A stretch of 64,000 nt of DNA, taken from NCBI GenBank assembly GCA_018820275.1, contig JAHJOO010000053.1:1-64000 (forward strand), written 5' to 3'. A model generated the notes under the pieces. That model had not been told where the DNA came from. It searched no databases and worked only from the letters and a program-made list of their open reading frames with translations. The translations under genes were made by a program, and so were the position numbers. The stretch is from Alphaproteobacteria bacterium. Lineage in GTDB: Bacteria; Pseudomonadota; Alphaproteobacteria; Caulobacterales; Caulobacteraceae. Shown here piece after piece: positions 17,838-27,275 of this stretch (position 1 is the stretch's first letter; each line of letters begins with the position of its first letter).

Positions 17838-18416
17838 ATGACCGGAGCTGTGCTGACCGAACGCCAGAGGAAGTGGTTCGCCACGGTCCTGGCAAACCTC
17901 GAAACGAACACGGGCCGATCGCTGGAGCAGTGGCGCGCGGTCATGGAGACCTGTCCGGAGACGGCGCCCAGGGCCCAGGCCGCGTGGTTGAAGACGCGGT
18001 TCGGCGTGGGTGCCAATCACGCCGCCCAGATTCTGGACGCCTGTCAGCCGTCCGACGCGCCCGGCTGGGATGAACCGGGTGCCCTGCGCGCTGCCCTTTG
18101 GACGGACGCCGCTTCGCGGACGATCCTCGAGGCCGTCGAGCGCATCGCGGGGACCCACGCCGACGTCATCTCCGGGCAGCGCAAGGGATACACCTCGTTT
18201 TCGCGCTCGGTGCAGTTCGCGGCCATGCGCCCCCTGAAGGGCGGCAAGGCGCTCCTCGGGTTGAAACTCGATCCCGCGGAGTCCCCGCGCCTGTCCCCGT
18301 CGCTCCGCCGAGAAAGCTGGTCGGAGCGCCTGACGGCGGTGGTCGAGCTGGCCGCCCCGGCCGAGGTCGACGCGGGGATCGCCGCCCTGTTCGGCGCCGC
18401 CTCGAAGAACGGCTAG
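17838..18416 (+). CDS. DUF4287/DUF5655-like cytoplasmic protein
   Basis: A 192-residue soluble protein. The first 60 residues resemble DUF4287 (LETNTGRSLEQWRAVMETCPETAPRAQAAWLKTRFGVGANHAAQIL). The second half resembles DUF5655 (KGYTSFSRSVQFAAMRPLKGGKALLGLKL), a domain sometimes found alone as a putative transport or stress protein. The ATG at 17838 was chosen because the family starts close to it. The 3' end overlaps the convergent pseudouridine synthase by 4 bases. Function is not known. Confidence 0.75.
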   Translation: MTGAVLTERQRKWFATVLANLETNTGRSLEQWRAVMETCPETAPRAQAAWLKTRFGVGANHAAQILDACQPSDAPGWDEPGALRAALWTDAASRTILEAVERIAGTHADVISGQRKGYTSFSRSVQFAAMRPLKGGKALLGLKLDPAESPRLSPSLRRESWSERLTAVVELAAPAEVDAGIAALFGAASKNG

Positions 18417-19180
18417 CGGGTCCCTCCCGCGACCAGCGCCGCGCGTTCGTCCGCCGTCAGGAGCCGCCATCGTCCTTCCGGCAGATTGTCCAGCTTCAGC
18501 GGGCCGATGCGGATCCGGATCAGGTCGACGACCTCCAGCCCGACCATCTCGCACATCCGGCGAATCTGCCGGTTGCGGCCTTCCTTCAGCACGAAGCGCA
18601 GCCGGTGCGGCTCCATCCGCGTCACCCGCGCGGGCTTCAGCACCCGTCCGTCCAGCATCAGGCCGTGGCGCAGCGTCGCCAGCTTCTTCTCCGTGACGTC
18701 GCCGGTGACGCGGACCAGGTATTCCTTGTCCAGATCCGACTCCGGCCCGATGACCGCCTTGGCCACCACGCCGTCCGAGGACAGCAGGAGCAGGCCGCGC
18801 GAGTCCTCGTCCAGCCGGCCGATGGGGGGCAGGGAGGCGTCGCGGGCGGGGGGCTCCCCCTCGCCGATCCGGTTCTCCCCGGTCAGCAGCCGCACCGCCG
18901 GGGTCTTGCCCGGCTCCGGCTGGCCGGAGACGTAGCCGACCGGCTTGTTCATCACGATCGTGATCCCCTCGGCCAGTCGGGCCGCGCCTTGATCTGCCAA
19001 CGTCAGGGTCTGGCCCGGCTGGATCTTCCGCCCGGCGTCGGTGACCGTCTCGCCGTCGATCGACACCAGCCCTTCGGCGATCAGGGAGTCGGCCTCGCGC
19101 CGCGAGCACAGGCCGGACTGGCCCATGAACTTGTTCAGACGGACGGGCTCGGGGCCGTCGTGGGTCCGGGAGGTGGTCAC
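18413..19180 (-). CDS. rRNA pseudouridine synthase of the RluB/RluE/RluF group
   Basis: A 255-residue RNA-modifying enzyme. An N-terminal S4 RNA-binding domain (about 13-60, RLNKFMGQSGLCSRREADSLI) precedes the catalytic domain. The catalytic Asp is in GRLDEDSRGLLLL, preceded by NKPVGYVSGQPEP and followed by EYLVRV and EGRNRQIRRMCEMVGLEV. The S4 domain and length place it with RluB/E/F and RsuA, acting on 23S or 16S rRNA; the exact uridine cannot be told, though the SGQPEPGKT insert is RluF-like. It overlaps the DUF938 gene start region by 4 bases (ATGA). Confidence 0.93.
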   Translation of the reverse strand: MTTSRTHDGPEPVRLNKFMGQSGLCSRREADSLIAEGLVSIDGETVTDAGRKIQPGQTLTLADQGAARLAEGITIVMNKPVGYVSGQPEPGKTPAVRLLTGENRIGEGEPPARDASLPPIGRLDEDSRGLLLLSSDGVVAKAVIGPESDLDKEYLVRVTGDVTEKKLATLRHGLMLDGRVLKPARVTRMEPHRLRFVLKEGRNRQIRRMCEMVGLEVVDLIRIRIGPLKLDNLPEGRWRLLTADERAALVAGGTR

Positions 19181-19812
19181 GGCCAGGCCCGGAACAGCAG
19201 CATCAGATTGTTCGCGGGCATGGCCTTGCGCAGGGTGAAGGCCAGACCGTGCTCGCCCGCCGCGGCGATCACCGCATCCCGGTCGCGCAGGCCCCAGTCC
19301 GGATCGCGGCTTCTGAGGCTGTCGTCGAACGCGAGGTTTGACGGGGCGGTCGCCACGTCTGGCTCGAGGAAGGGCCCATAGATGACCAGCAGTCCGCCCG
19401 GCCGGGTCAGCACGCGGCCGGCGAGGCGCATCAGGGCCGAGGTCGCGGCGGCCGGCGCGATGTGGATCATGTTGGCGCAGAACACCGCCTTGAACGTCGC
19501 GTCCGGCCAGGTTTCCGCGTCCAGCACGTCGACCGGCAAACAGGGCTTCAGGTTCGCCGGCCCGTTGTCGCGCCAGGCCTCGACGCTGGCCCGCGCGTCA
19601 GCCGAAGGATCACTGGGCGTCCAGTCGAGGCCGGGGAGGGCGGCGGCGAAGGCGGCGGCGTGCTGGCCGGTGCCGGCCGCCACCTCCAGCACCGGGCCCG
19701 AGGCCGGCAGATGGGCGCGCAGCACCTCCAGGATCGGTTCCAGATTGCGGCTCGCCGCCGGGGAGGTCCGGGCGGCGTCGGGACTCGGGGCGGCGGGATC
19801 GAACGTGTGCAC
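19177..19812 (-). CDS. DUF938 SAM-dependent methyltransferase-like protein
   Basis: A protein of about 211 residues of the DUF938 class of Rossmann-fold methyltransferases. The family hallmark SPAASRNLEPILEVL opens it, followed by the SAM-binding VLEVAAGTGQHAAAFAAALP (glycines of motif I) and FKAVFCANMIHIAP. The GTG at 19812 gives the family length. A longer reading from an ATG at 19947 is possible but adds 45 residues unlike the family and runs close to the divergent PEP carboxykinase gene. It is coupled to the pseudouridine synthase by a 4-base overlap. Its substrate is unknown. Confidence 0.85.
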   Translation of the reverse strand: MHTFDPAAPSPDAARTSPAASRNLEPILEVLRAHLPASGPVLEVAAGTGQHAAAFAAALPGLDWTPSDPSADARASVEAWRDNGPANLKPCLPVDVLDAETWPDATFKAVFCANMIHIAPAAATSALMRLAGRVLTRPGGLLVIYGPFLEPDVATAPSNLAFDDSLRSRDPDWGLRDRDAVIAAAGEHGLAFTLRKAMPANNLMLLFRAWP

Positions 19813-20018
19813 GGAGGTTGGATAGCGCGCTCCGGCGCGCTCCGCGACGACCGAATTGCACGTCCGATCCGCGACCTGCCTCGCGCAAGGTTGAAACGTG
19901 CCGCGGTTGACGCCGGGTCGCCACGGGTGTTCCTCCTGCTGAAACATTGCGTGAAGAGCGCAGCGAGGAAAATGCCCGAGACGACGCAGAGCGTCCGGGC
20001 CGTCCAGGAGAGTGCAGT

Positions 20019-21860
20019 ATGACCGACGTCCCCGGCCTTCATCCGGCCCCGACCCCGCACGCCAGGCTGGTCGCCTGGGTGGAGCAGGTTGCCGCCCTGA
20101 CCAGGCCCGCCCGCGTTCACTGGTGCGACGGATCCGAGGCCGAGAAGCAGGCGATCGTCGCCGACCTGATCGCGAAGGGCACCCTGCGCGCGCTGGACCC
20201 GGTCAAGCGCCCGGGCAGTTTCTACGCCGCATCCGACCCGCGGGACGTCGCCCGCGTCGAGAGCCGCACCTTCATCTGCTCGGAGAACGAGATCGACGCA
20301 GGCCCGACCAACAACTGGGCCGATCCCGTCGAGATGCGGGCCCGGATGGACGGTCTGTTCGACGGCTGCATGGCGGGGCGGACGATGTATGTCGTGCCCT
20401 TCTCCATGGGCCCGCTGGGTTCGAAGATCAGCGCGCTCGGCGTCGAGATCACCGACAGCGGCTATGTCGCGGTGTCGATGGGCATCATGACCCGGATGGG
20501 CAAGCCGGCGCTGGACGTGCTGGGGGCCGACGGCGAATTCGTGCCCTGCGTCCACACCCTGGGCGCCCCGCTGGCCGAGGGCGAGGCCGACGTGCCGTGG
20601 CCCTGCAATGCGGACAAGTGGATCGTGCACTATCCCGAGACCCGCGAAATCTGGTCCTACGGGTCCGGCTATGGCGGCAACGCCCTGCTGGGCAAGAAAT
20701 GCTACGCCCTGCGCATCGCCTCGGTCATGGCCCGCGACGAGGGCTGGCTGGCCGAGCACATGCTCATCCTGAAGCTGACGCCGCCGCAGGGCGCGCCGAA
20801 GTACGTGGCCGCCGCCTTCCCCTCGGCGTGCGGCAAGACCAACCTCGCCATGCTTCAGCCCACCCTGCCGGGCTGGAAGGCCGAGACGGTCGGCGACGAC
20901 ATCGCCTGGATGCGCTTCGGCGACGACGGCCGTCTGTATGCCGTGAACCCGGAAGCGGGTTTCTTCGGCGTGGCCCCGGGCACCAGCCGGAACACCAACC
21001 ACAACGCGCTGGAGACGCTGTCGCGCAACACCGTCTTCACCAACGTGGCCCTGACCGCCGACGGCGACGTGTGGTGGGAAGGCCTGACGAAGGAGGCCCC
21101 CGCGGGCCTGACCACCTGGAAGGGCGAGGCGCACGATCCGGAGTCCGGCCAGCCCGCCGCCCATCCCAACGCCCGCTTCGCCGCGCCCGCGCACCAGTGC
21201 CCGACGATCGCCCCGGAATGGGAGGATCCCCGCGGCGTGCCGATCGACGCCATCCTGTTCGGGGGGCGCCGCGCCTCGGCCGTACCCCTCGTCACCGAGG
21301 CCTTCGACTGGGAGCACGGCGTGTTCATGGGCTCGACCGTGGCCTCCGAGGGCACGGCCGCGGCCGAGAACGCCATCGGCGAGCTGCGCCGCGACCCGTT
21401 CGCCATGCTGCCCTTCTGCGGCTACAACATGGGCGACTATTTCGCGCACTGGCTGGCCCTCGGCGCGAAGTCGGATCCGGCGAAACTGCCGCGCCTGTAT
21501 TTCGTGAACTGGTTCCGCAAGGGCCCCGACGGCAAGTTCGTCTGGCCCGGCTTCGGCGACAACGCCCGCGTCCTGAAGTGGATCGTGGAGCGCCTCGAGG
21601 GCAAGGCCGCCGCCGTTGACACGCCCGTCGGCCGCGTTCCGACGGTCGCCTCGCTGGACCTCGGCGGGCTGAATCTGACCGACGACCAGCTGGCCACCCT
21701 GCTGGACGTTGACCCGGCGGTCTGGGCCGAGGAGGCGTCGCTGATCCCGGACTTCTTCGCCCGGTTCGGCGACCGTCTGCCGCGAGCGCTGTGGGACCAG
21801 CACGCCGCCCTGACCGCACGCCTGAACGAGACGCGCGCCGCAGCTGTCGCCGCGCAGTAG
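20019..21860 (+). CDS. pckG: Phosphoenolpyruvate carboxykinase (GTP)
   Basis: Converts oxaloacetate and GTP to phosphoenolpyruvate, the gateway of gluconeogenesis. The protein has 613 residues, the size of the GTP-type enzyme. The P-loop with the reactive Cys is [13 protein letters not shown] (about 267-279), preceded by [22 protein letters not shown] and followed by GDDIAWM and PGTSRNTN. The ATP-type enzyme lacks this cysteine motif and is shorter. CCAGGAGAG precedes the ATG at 20019. It is divergent from the DUF938 gene. Confidence 0.96.
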   Translation: MTDVPGLHPAPTPHARLVAWVEQVAALTRPARVHWCDGSEAEKQAIVADLIAKGTLRALDPVKRPGSFYAASDPRDVARVESRTFICSENEIDAGPTNNWADPVEMRARMDGLFDGCMAGRTMYVVPFSMGPLGSKISALGVEITDSGYVAVSMGIMTRMGKPALDVLGADGEFVPCVHTLGAPLAEGEADVPWPCNADKWIVHYPETREIWSYGSGYGGNALLGKKCYALRIASVMARDEGWLAEHMLILKLTPPQGAPKYVAAAFPSACGKTNLAMLQPTLPGWKAETVGDDIAWMRFGDDGRLYAVNPEAGFFGVAPGTSRNTNHNALETLSRNTVFTNVALTADGDVWWEGLTKEAPAGLTTWKGEAHDPESGQPAAHPNARFAAPAHQCPTIAPEWEDPRGVPIDAILFGGRRASAVPLVTEAFDWEHGVFMGSTVASEGTAAAENAIGELRRDPFAMLPFCGYNMGDYFAHWLALGAKSDPAKLPRLYFVNWFRKGPDGKFVWPGFGDNARVLKWIVERLEGKAAAVDTPVGRVPTVASLDLGGLNLTDDQLATLLDVDPAVWAEEASLIPDFFARFGDRLPRALWDQHAALTARLNETRAAAVAAQ

Positions 21861-21905
21861 TTCCGCGCCTTGCAAATCCCGGCCGGGCGGTCGATCTGAC
21901 CGTCC

Positions 21906-22937
21906 GTGTCCTCCTCCTTCGACGTGATCGTGATCGGCGCCGGCGTGCTGGGCCTCGCCTCGGCCGCTGAACTGGCCGCGCGCGGCCTGGCGGTAACGGT
22001 GATCGATCCCGGCGGGGCCAACGCCTCGTCGGTCGCCGCGGGAATGATCGCGCCGGCGATGGAGGCGGCGTCGGACGATCTGCCGGCCGACGTCGTTGAC
22101 GTCCTCGTGGCGGCCCGCGCGCTCTGGCCGGACTTCGCCGCGCGTCACGGGCTTGAGCTGATCGAGGAGGGGGCCGACTGGCGCGGGGCCGACGCGGCCG
22201 CCGTGGAGGCGCGGCTGCGCGCCCACGGCTTCCGGGCGATGCGGACCCGCGACGGCGTCCACGCCCCGGACGACGCCCGGATCGACGTCGGCGTCGCCCT
22301 TCAGGCTCTCGGACGATCCGTCGGACGGGCTGAGGCCCGGGCCGCGTCGGCGGCGAGCCGCGGGGACGGGTGGACGCTTCAGGCGGACGACGGCCGGACC
22401 TGGGCCGGCCGGCATCTGGTCGTGGCCACGGGCGCGGCGGCGGCCCTGCCCGGCCTGCCGCCTCGCGTCGCCGGACTGATCGCGTCCGTGACGCCGATCC
22501 GCGGCCAGCTCTCCTACGTCCGGGGAATGGCTCCGCGCGTCGTCGTCCGCACCCCGGCGGGATACGCCGTGCCCGCGCCCGGCGGCGTCCTGGTCGGTGC
22601 CAGCATGGACGCGGGGCGTCGCGACCTCGCGCCCGACGTGGACGCGGCGCGGACCCAGGTGAAGGCCGTGCGCGCCCTGACCGGCGTGGGGCCCGGCGAA
22701 CCTGAGGTTCGCGTGGCCGTGCGCGGCGCCCTGTCCGACGGCCTGCCCGCGGCGGGAGAGATGGACGGCGTCGGCGTCGCCCTCGCGCCGCGTCGCAACG
22801 GCTGGCTGCTGGCACCGCTGGTGGCGAAGGTCGTCGCCGACGCGATCCAGGGGCGGCCTCCCGGTCCCCATGCGGCCGCCCTCGGACCCGATCGACCGGG
22901 CCTGACCCGTCCGGGGCCTACGGCTCCGGCTGGGTGA
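21906..22937 (+). CDS. FAD-dependent amino-acid oxidoreductase (glycine oxidase/ThiO-like)
   Basis: A 343-residue flavoprotein of the D-amino-acid oxidase family. The N-terminus has the dinucleotide-binding fold VIVIGAGVLGLASAAELAARG with the acidic end VTVIDPG. The second FAD segment is HLVVATGAAAALPGL, and the C-terminal region has APRRNGWLLAPLVAKVVAD. It is closest in layout to glycine oxidase ThiO, which feeds thiamine synthesis, but no thiamine genes are near. The start is GTG without a strong ribosome-binding site. The last 20 bases overlap the convergent TonB-like gene. The substrate is uncertain. Confidence 0.8.
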   Translation: MSSSFDVIVIGAGVLGLASAAELAARGLAVTVIDPGGANASSVAAGMIAPAMEAASDDLPADVVDVLVAARALWPDFAARHGLELIEEGADWRGADAAAVEARLRAHGFRAMRTRDGVHAPDDARIDVGVALQALGRSVGRAEARAASAASRGDGWTLQADDGRTWAGRHLVVATGAAAALPGLPPRVAGLIASVTPIRGQLSYVRGMAPRVVVRTPAGYAVPAPGGVLVGASMDAGRRDLAPDVDAARTQVKAVRALTGVGPGEPEVRVAVRGALSDGLPAAGEMDGVGVALAPRRNGWLLAPLVAKVVADAIQGRPPGPHAAALGPDRPGLTRPGPTAPAG

Positions 22938-23664
22938 AGCGGAGGGTGACGTTCACCCGCGCGCCCTCCACCGCCCGGCCGTCGACCGTGCGCGGCGACA
23001 TCCGGAAGTCGCGCGACAGACGCAGCGCCGCGCGGCCGAAGCCCAGTCCCGACGGCGTCTCCTCCGTGACGGAACAGCCGGTCAGCGTGCCGTCCACGCG
23101 GACCACGCAGTTCAGCCGCGCCGAACCGCCGATCCCCGCATTGAGCGCCCGCTCGGGGTAGGCGTCCATCAGGGCCTGGGCCGACGGCTTCCGCACCCAG
23201 TCGGGGTTGGTCACGACACCCGGCGGTGCCGGCTCGGCGGCCACGGTTCCGGTTCCGGTCGGCGTCGCTGCGGGCTCGGGGGTGAGGTCGATCACCGGCC
23301 CCGCCGCGGGCGTGGCGTCGGGCAGGGGGCGATAGTCGATGGTCGGGGTCGGCTGCGTCGGCGCCGGGGTCGGGTTGAGGGCGGGGGCCGCCGCCGGCTT
23401 CGCGGTGGTCTGCTCGACCGGTTTCGGTTCGGGCGGCTTGCGCCGCTCGAAGAAGACGTCGATCGGGTCGGGCTGGGGCTGGACGATCACCTCCGGCGGC
23501 GTCCAGCGCTGGGTCAGGAGCCAGGCCCCCGCACCCACGTGGGCCCCGACCGACAGCACCGCCGCCGCCCACATCCAGGCCGGAAGCTTCGGCTTCCGGG
23601 CCTCCCGCGTCCAAACAGGCGCCGCGGGGCCACCCGCCGTCCGCATCATCATCATGGCCGTCAC
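22918..23664 (-). CDS. TonB-family energy-transducing protein
   Basis: A 248-residue inner-membrane protein that spans the periplasm to drive TonB-dependent outer-membrane receptors. It has a short cytoplasmic N-terminus, one membrane helix (about 29-50, WMWAAAVLSVGAHVGAGAWLL), and a long Pro-rich periplasmic region (about 56-155, with EPKPVEQ and repeated PTPAP). The C-terminal TonB domain is about 165-248 (AYPERALNAGIGGSARLNCVVRVDG and VTEETPSGLGFGRAALRLS, then RVNVTLRF). exbB and exbD are not in the window. It converges on the FAD oxidoreductase gene. Confidence 0.9.
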   Translation of the reverse strand: MTAMMMMRTAGGPAAPVWTREARKPKLPAWMWAAAVLSVGAHVGAGAWLLTQRWTPPEVIVQPQPDPIDVFFERRKPPEPKPVEQTTAKPAAAPALNPTPAPTQPTPTIDYRPLPDATPAAGPVIDLTPEPAATPTGTGTVAAEPAPPGVVTNPDWVRKPSAQALMDAYPERALNAGIGGSARLNCVVRVDGTLTGCSVTEETPSGLGFGRAALRLSRDFRMSPRTVDGRAVEGARVNVTLRFTQPEP

Positions 23665-23857
23665 TCCCTGTCAGAAGCGCCCCCGGCCTTTCCCCAGAAA
23701 TCAGTGCGCGCTCACCTTGCGGCAAGTTTGCGGCGCGGCGCGGCTCTCTGGCGAAATTCGTCATGCGGTGTCAGACGGTTGTGCGTCGGGCGCCACACGC
23801 CGCCGAAGCGGGTCGTCCGGCCAGGTGTGAATTTCGTCCAAAGGCGCGCCGGTCGCG

Positions 23858-23873
23858 TTAAGGTCTCGTTAAC
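23858..23873 (+). promoter_or_regulatory. Full-consensus CtrA box
   Basis: TTAA (23858-23861), seven bases, TTAAC (23869-23873): an exact match to TTAA-N7-TTAAC, the recognition sequence of the Caulobacter cell-cycle regulator CtrA. It lies 22 bases before the GTG start of the lytic transglycosylase. If it works as the -35 region, as at many CtrA promoters, transcription would start near 23893-23898, at or next to the start codon. Confidence 0.65.
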
Positions 23874-23895
23874 CGCGTTCTTCGACCGTCTCCTT

Positions 23896-24693
23896 GTGAC
23901 CCTGTCCGCGATTCGAGCACCCGGCGGCGTGGAGGCGGCGATCCGCCGCGCGGCGGATTCCACCGGGGTCGACTTCGACTTCCTCATGCGCACGGCCCGC
24001 CGCGAAAGCGGCATGAACCCCTCGGCCAAGGCGCCGACGTCGTCCGCCTCGGGGCTTTTCCAGTTCATCGAGCAGACGTGGCTGGGCACGCTGAAGGAGC
24101 ACGGCCGCAAGCATGGCTACGGCCAGTACGCCGACCTGATCCACCGCGGCGACGACGGCCGCTGGCGGGTCAGCGGTTCGGCCCGGAACGTGGTGATGGA
24201 TCTGCGCTTCGACCCGCTGGCCGCCTCGACCATGGCGGCGGAACTGACGGCGTCGAACGCCGCCTATCTGCGGGGGCGCACCGGCCGGGAGCCCAGCGCG
24301 ACCGACCTCTACGCCGCGCACTTCCTCGGTCCGGCCGGGGCGGCCTCCCTGATGCAGGCCCTCGAGTGGCGTCCCGGGTCCAGCGCCGTGGCCCTGTTCC
24401 CGCAGGCGGCGGCGGCCAACCGGTCGATCTTCTACCGCGACGGGCGTCCGGCCACGGTTGAGGACCTGTACGCCAATCTGGGCCGGCACGCGGGCGCCGG
24501 CGCGCCGGCCGCGGCGGCCGAGGCCGTCGGGGGCGGTTTCATCCGCGACGCCCGCGGCGACCTGGACGCGCTCGCCCAGGGACGTCTGGAGCAGAACCGC
24601 GCGCTTCTGGCCCTCTTGCTGGGACAGGGAGACGAGGACGGCGCCGGGGCGTTCCGCGCGGCCTTCGGGGATCTGGATCGCTCAGCCTCATGA
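23896..24693 (+). CDS. Lytic transglycosylase (SLT domain)
   Basis: A 265-residue peptidoglycan-cleaving enzyme. The SLT domain occupies about residues 10-110. The catalytic Glu lies in RRESGMNPSAKAPTSSASGLFQFIEQTW, the classical ES-x-x-NP/GLFQ pattern. The second half (LRGRTGREPSATDLYAAHFLG) matches SLT-domain proteins of alphaproteobacteria. No ATG fits; the GTG at 23896 is used. No obvious signal peptide is seen, so export would need a special route, as for flagellar or secretion-associated muramidases. The CtrA box just upstream suggests cell-cycle control. Confidence 0.82.
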   Translation: MTLSAIRAPGGVEAAIRRAADSTGVDFDFLMRTARRESGMNPSAKAPTSSASGLFQFIEQTWLGTLKEHGRKHGYGQYADLIHRGDDGRWRVSGSARNVVMDLRFDPLAASTMAAELTASNAAYLRGRTGREPSATDLYAAHFLGPAGAASLMQALEWRPGSSAVALFPQAAAANRSIFYRDGRPATVEDLYANLGRHAGAGAPAAAAEAVGGGFIRDARGDLDALAQGRLEQNRALLALLLGQGDEDGAGAFRAAFGDLDRSAS

Positions 24694-24712
24694 CGTCGCC
24701 GTGCGTGCTCGG

Positions 24713-24728
24713 TAAACCGGCCGTTAAG
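24713..24728 (+). promoter_or_regulatory. CtrA-like box, one core mismatch
   Basis: TAAA, seven bases, TTAAG: one mismatch in the first half-site and G in place of the final C. It lies 23 bases before the start of the DUF2336 gene at 24752, the same spacing as the full CtrA box before the transglycosylase. Confidence 0.35.
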
Positions 24729-24751
24729 CCTGTCGGCGCACCTTCCGCTTC

Positions 24752-25888
24752 ATGACAGCCGTCCGCTCCCGCCTGACCGACGCCGACGTCCGGCGCTTCG
24801 TGAAGTCCACCGACGAGGACGAGCGCGCCGCCGCCGCCCACAAGCTGTGCCGCAGCATGGACCGGGCCGAACTCTCCGACGAGGACCGCGAGGCCGCGCA
24901 CAAGATCCTGAGGCTGATGGCCCAGGACGCGGCGGAGCTGGTGCGGCGCGCGCTTGCGGTGACGCTGAAGGCGTCCGACCTTGTTCCCAACGACGTGGCC
25001 CGCCGCCTCGCGGCCGACGTCGACAGCGTCGCCCTGCCCATCATCGGCTTCTCGCCGGCCTTTTCGGACGACGACCTGATCGAGATCGTGCGCGCCGGGT
25101 CGTCCGTCCGGCAGGTCGCGGTGGCGGCCCGCCCTTTCGTCACCCGCGACGTCTCCCAGGCGGTAGCGGACGTCGCCTGCGAGGAGGCGGTCCGGACCCT
25201 CGCCGCGAACGACGACGCCGACATCGGCGAACGGGGCCTGAACCGCGTCGTGGACCGTTTCGGGCGGTCGCCGGAGATGGTCGCCGCCCTGGCCTACCGG
25301 CAGGCGCTTCCGCTGTCGGTGACCGAGCGCCTGATCGAGCTCGCCTCCGACGCGGTGCGCGAGCATCTGACCTCCCGCCACGCCCTCGCCCCGGAGACGG
25401 CGATCCGCCTCGCCGCCTACGCTCGCGAACGCGCCACCGTCGACCTGATCGACCAGGCTGAGCGCGAACCGGACCTGTCCCAATTCTGTGCGCGCCTGAA
25501 CGGGCGCAAGGCCCTGACCGCCTCGCTGCTGCTGCGCGGACTGGCGCGCGGGCAGATGGCCTTTCTCGAACACGGCCTCGCCGAGCTGGCCGGGACGCCG
25601 CCGTCCCGCGCCGCCCTGATGGTGCACGACGCCGGCCCGCTCGGTCTTCGGGCCATCTATGACCGGGCGGGGCTGCCGCCGCGCCTGTTCCACGCGTTCC
25701 GCGCCGGGGTGGACACCTTCCGGGGCATGCAGGCCGAGGGCAAGGACACCACCGGTGAAGACTTCCGGCACCGCATGCTGGAGCGGTTTCTGACCCAGCG
25801 GCCGGCGGCGCCGCGGGAGGATCTGGCCTGGCTCATGGAGCGGCTCGATCGTCCCGTCGAACCCCGTCAGACGGCGCGCGCCGCCTGA
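24752..25888 (+). CDS. DUF2336-family protein (first copy)
   Basis: A 378-residue soluble, almost entirely helical protein of the DUF2336 family, which is common in Caulobacterales and relatives. Helical pairs resembling HEAT repeats run through it (for example DVRRFVKSTDEDERAAAAHKLC, HKILRLMAQDAAELVRRALAVTLK, VRQVAVAARPFVTRDVSQAV), which would suit a protein-binding scaffold. A second member lies at 27276-28409 on the other strand. The family has no established biochemical function. The neighbours, an Hpt protein and a CtrA-type site, hint at signalling or cell-cycle control. Confidence 0.85.
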   Translation: MTAVRSRLTDADVRRFVKSTDEDERAAAAHKLCRSMDRAELSDEDREAAHKILRLMAQDAAELVRRALAVTLKASDLVPNDVARRLAADVDSVALPIIGFSPAFSDDDLIEIVRAGSSVRQVAVAARPFVTRDVSQAVADVACEEAVRTLAANDDADIGERGLNRVVDRFGRSPEMVAALAYRQALPLSVTERLIELASDAVREHLTSRHALAPETAIRLAAYARERATVDLIDQAEREPDLSQFCARLNGRKALTASLLLRGLARGQMAFLEHGLAELAGTPPSRAALMVHDAGPLGLRAIYDRAGLPPRLFHAFRAGVDTFRGMQAEGKDTTGEDFRHRMLERFLTQRPAAPREDLAWLMERLDRPVEPRQTARAA

Positions 25889-25921
25889 GGCTTTCCTCGA
25901 CTACGACCGGAGCGCCGGCCG

Positions 25922-26398
25922 TCAGGCGAGGTGTTCGGCCGTGCGGGCCTCGAGTTCCTCGACCACCGCCTTGCCCACCGGATGATCGTCGGTCTGGATG
26001 CGGTCGCGCACCACGGCCTTGATGGCGTCGATGTGGGCGTCGACCAGCAACATGGGCGCGTGCTGCCGCTTGCTGGCGTCGTCCAGAAGCTTGCACAGGG
26101 AGCCGGCGATGCGCGTCACCAGCGGATACTGGTAGGTCCCGCCCAGGCCCTTCAGGTCATGGGCCCGGAAATACAGGCCTTCGCCCGTTTCGGCCGTCAG
26201 GCCCTCGGCCCGGACCGCGGCGCGGGCGGCTTCCAGCTTGTCGAGCTCGTCCTGCAGCCACTGGCCGAATTGGCCGGCCATGGCGGCCAGCGCCTCCTCG
26301 GCCTTGGCAATGGCCCGGGCGTCGATCGCCCCGAAGCCGCCGCCGACCTTCAGGCGCAGGGTGTTGGGCGGTTGGATCACCTGGGCGGGGTTGCTCAC
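25922..26398 (-). CDS. Single-domain histidine phosphotransfer (Hpt) protein
   Basis: A 158-residue protein with an Hpt four-helix bundle. The phospho-accepting His is in YFRAHDLKGLGGTYQYPLVTRIAGSLCKLLDD, which fits the AHxLKG-x(5) pattern of Hpt domains. There is no kinase or receiver domain, so it would relay phosphate between a hybrid histidine kinase and a response regulator encoded elsewhere. Lone Hpt genes in Caulobacterales feed pathways such as the cell cycle and general stress. A minus-strand TTAAC half-site lies about 44 bases upstream. It is followed by nothing on its strand for 30 bases, then the convergent DUF2336 gene. Confidence 0.85.
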   Translation of the reverse strand: MSNPAQVIQPPNTLRLKVGGGFGAIDARAIAKAEEALAAMAGQFGQWLQDELDKLEAARAAVRAEGLTAETGEGLYFRAHDLKGLGGTYQYPLVTRIAGSLCKLLDDASKRQHAPMLLVDAHIDAIKAVVRDRIQTDDHPVGKAVVEELEARTAEHLA

Positions 26399-26473
26399 GC
26401 GGGACTCCTGAGACGTTCAGGGTCAGCCTGACCGCCTGGCGTTAAGAACCCGTGAGCGCGCGCGGCGTCGACG

Positions 26474-27244
26474 TCACGCCGCGAACTGTTCGGCCAGCAC
26501 CCGCTCCTCGAACGAGCGCCCGGCGTCGAAGAGCATGGTCAGGGCGACGTCGCGCCGCTCGCAGACCTCCACCCGCGTCACCCGGCGGACCTCGAAGCCG
26601 TCCGCGGTCGCGCTGACCGGTCGCTTCTCCGCCTCCAGAACGTCGAAGGCGACGCGCGACTTGTGCGGCACCAGCGCACCCCGCCAACGTCGGGGGCGGA
26701 AGGCGCTGATCGGCGTCAGGGCCAGGACGTTGGCGTCCAGAGGGATGATCGGACCGTGGGCCGAGAGGTTGTACGCCGTGGACCCGGCCGGCGTCGCCAG
26801 CAGACAGCCGTCGCACGACAGCTCCTCCATGCGGACCCGCCCGTCGACCTCGATGCGCAGCTTGGCGCTCTGGCGGGTCTGGCGCAGCAGCGACACCTCG
26901 TTGATGGCGAGCCCCGAGTGGACGCGGCCGTCTTCCGTCCAGGCGTCCATCTGCAGCGGGTGGATCACGGTGGCCACGGCCCCGGCGACCCGCTCAGGCA
27001 GATCATCCTCGGCGTAGTCGTTCAGCAGGAACCCGACCGAACCCCGGTTCATCCCGTAGACGGGCGTACGGCGCTCGAGGTTCCGGTGCAGGGTCTCGAG
27101 CATCAGCCCGTCGCCGCCGAGGGCGACGATCACCTCCGCGTCCTTTTCCTCGACCTGACCGTAGCGGGCGGTCAGACGCGCCAGCGCGGCCTGGGCCTCG
27201 GGGCGGTCGCTGGCGGAAAAGGCGAGGACGGGAAGGTCGGTCAC
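26474..27244 (-). CDS. nadK: NAD kinase
   Basis: Phosphorylates NAD to NADP. The 256-residue protein has the GGDG motif ([16 protein letters not shown]), the NE motif (AINEVSLLR) and the Gly-rich [15 protein letters not shown]. It is somewhat shorter than the enteric enzyme because the N-terminal part is reduced, which is usual in alphaproteobacteria. It lies between the Hpt gene and a DUF2336 gene on the same strand, with 75 and 31 base gaps, so the three may form one transcription unit. Confidence 0.95.
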   Translation of the reverse strand: MTDLPVLAFSASDRPEAQAALARLTARYGQVEEKDAEVIVALGGDGLMLETLHRNLERRTPVYGMNRGSVGFLLNDYAEDDLPERVAGAVATVIHPLQMDAWTEDGRVHSGLAINEVSLLRQTRQSAKLRIEVDGRVRMEELSCDGCLLATPAGSTAYNLSAHGPIIPLDANVLALTPISAFRPRRWRGALVPHKSRVAFDVLEAEKRPVSATADGFEVRRVTRVEVCERRDVALTMLFDAGRSFEERVLAEQFAA

Positions 27245-27275
27245 GTCTCAGGCAAGCCGGAGAGCCGCGTCCTTG

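Noticed and set aside
19548..22871. Very long minus-strand open frame (1107 codons) opposite PEP carboxykinase and the FAD oxidoreductase
   Set aside because: It runs opposite two clearly recognised genes, and its composition (Arg, Gly, His, Val rich) is typical of an antisense shadow in high-GC DNA. No domain is recognisable.
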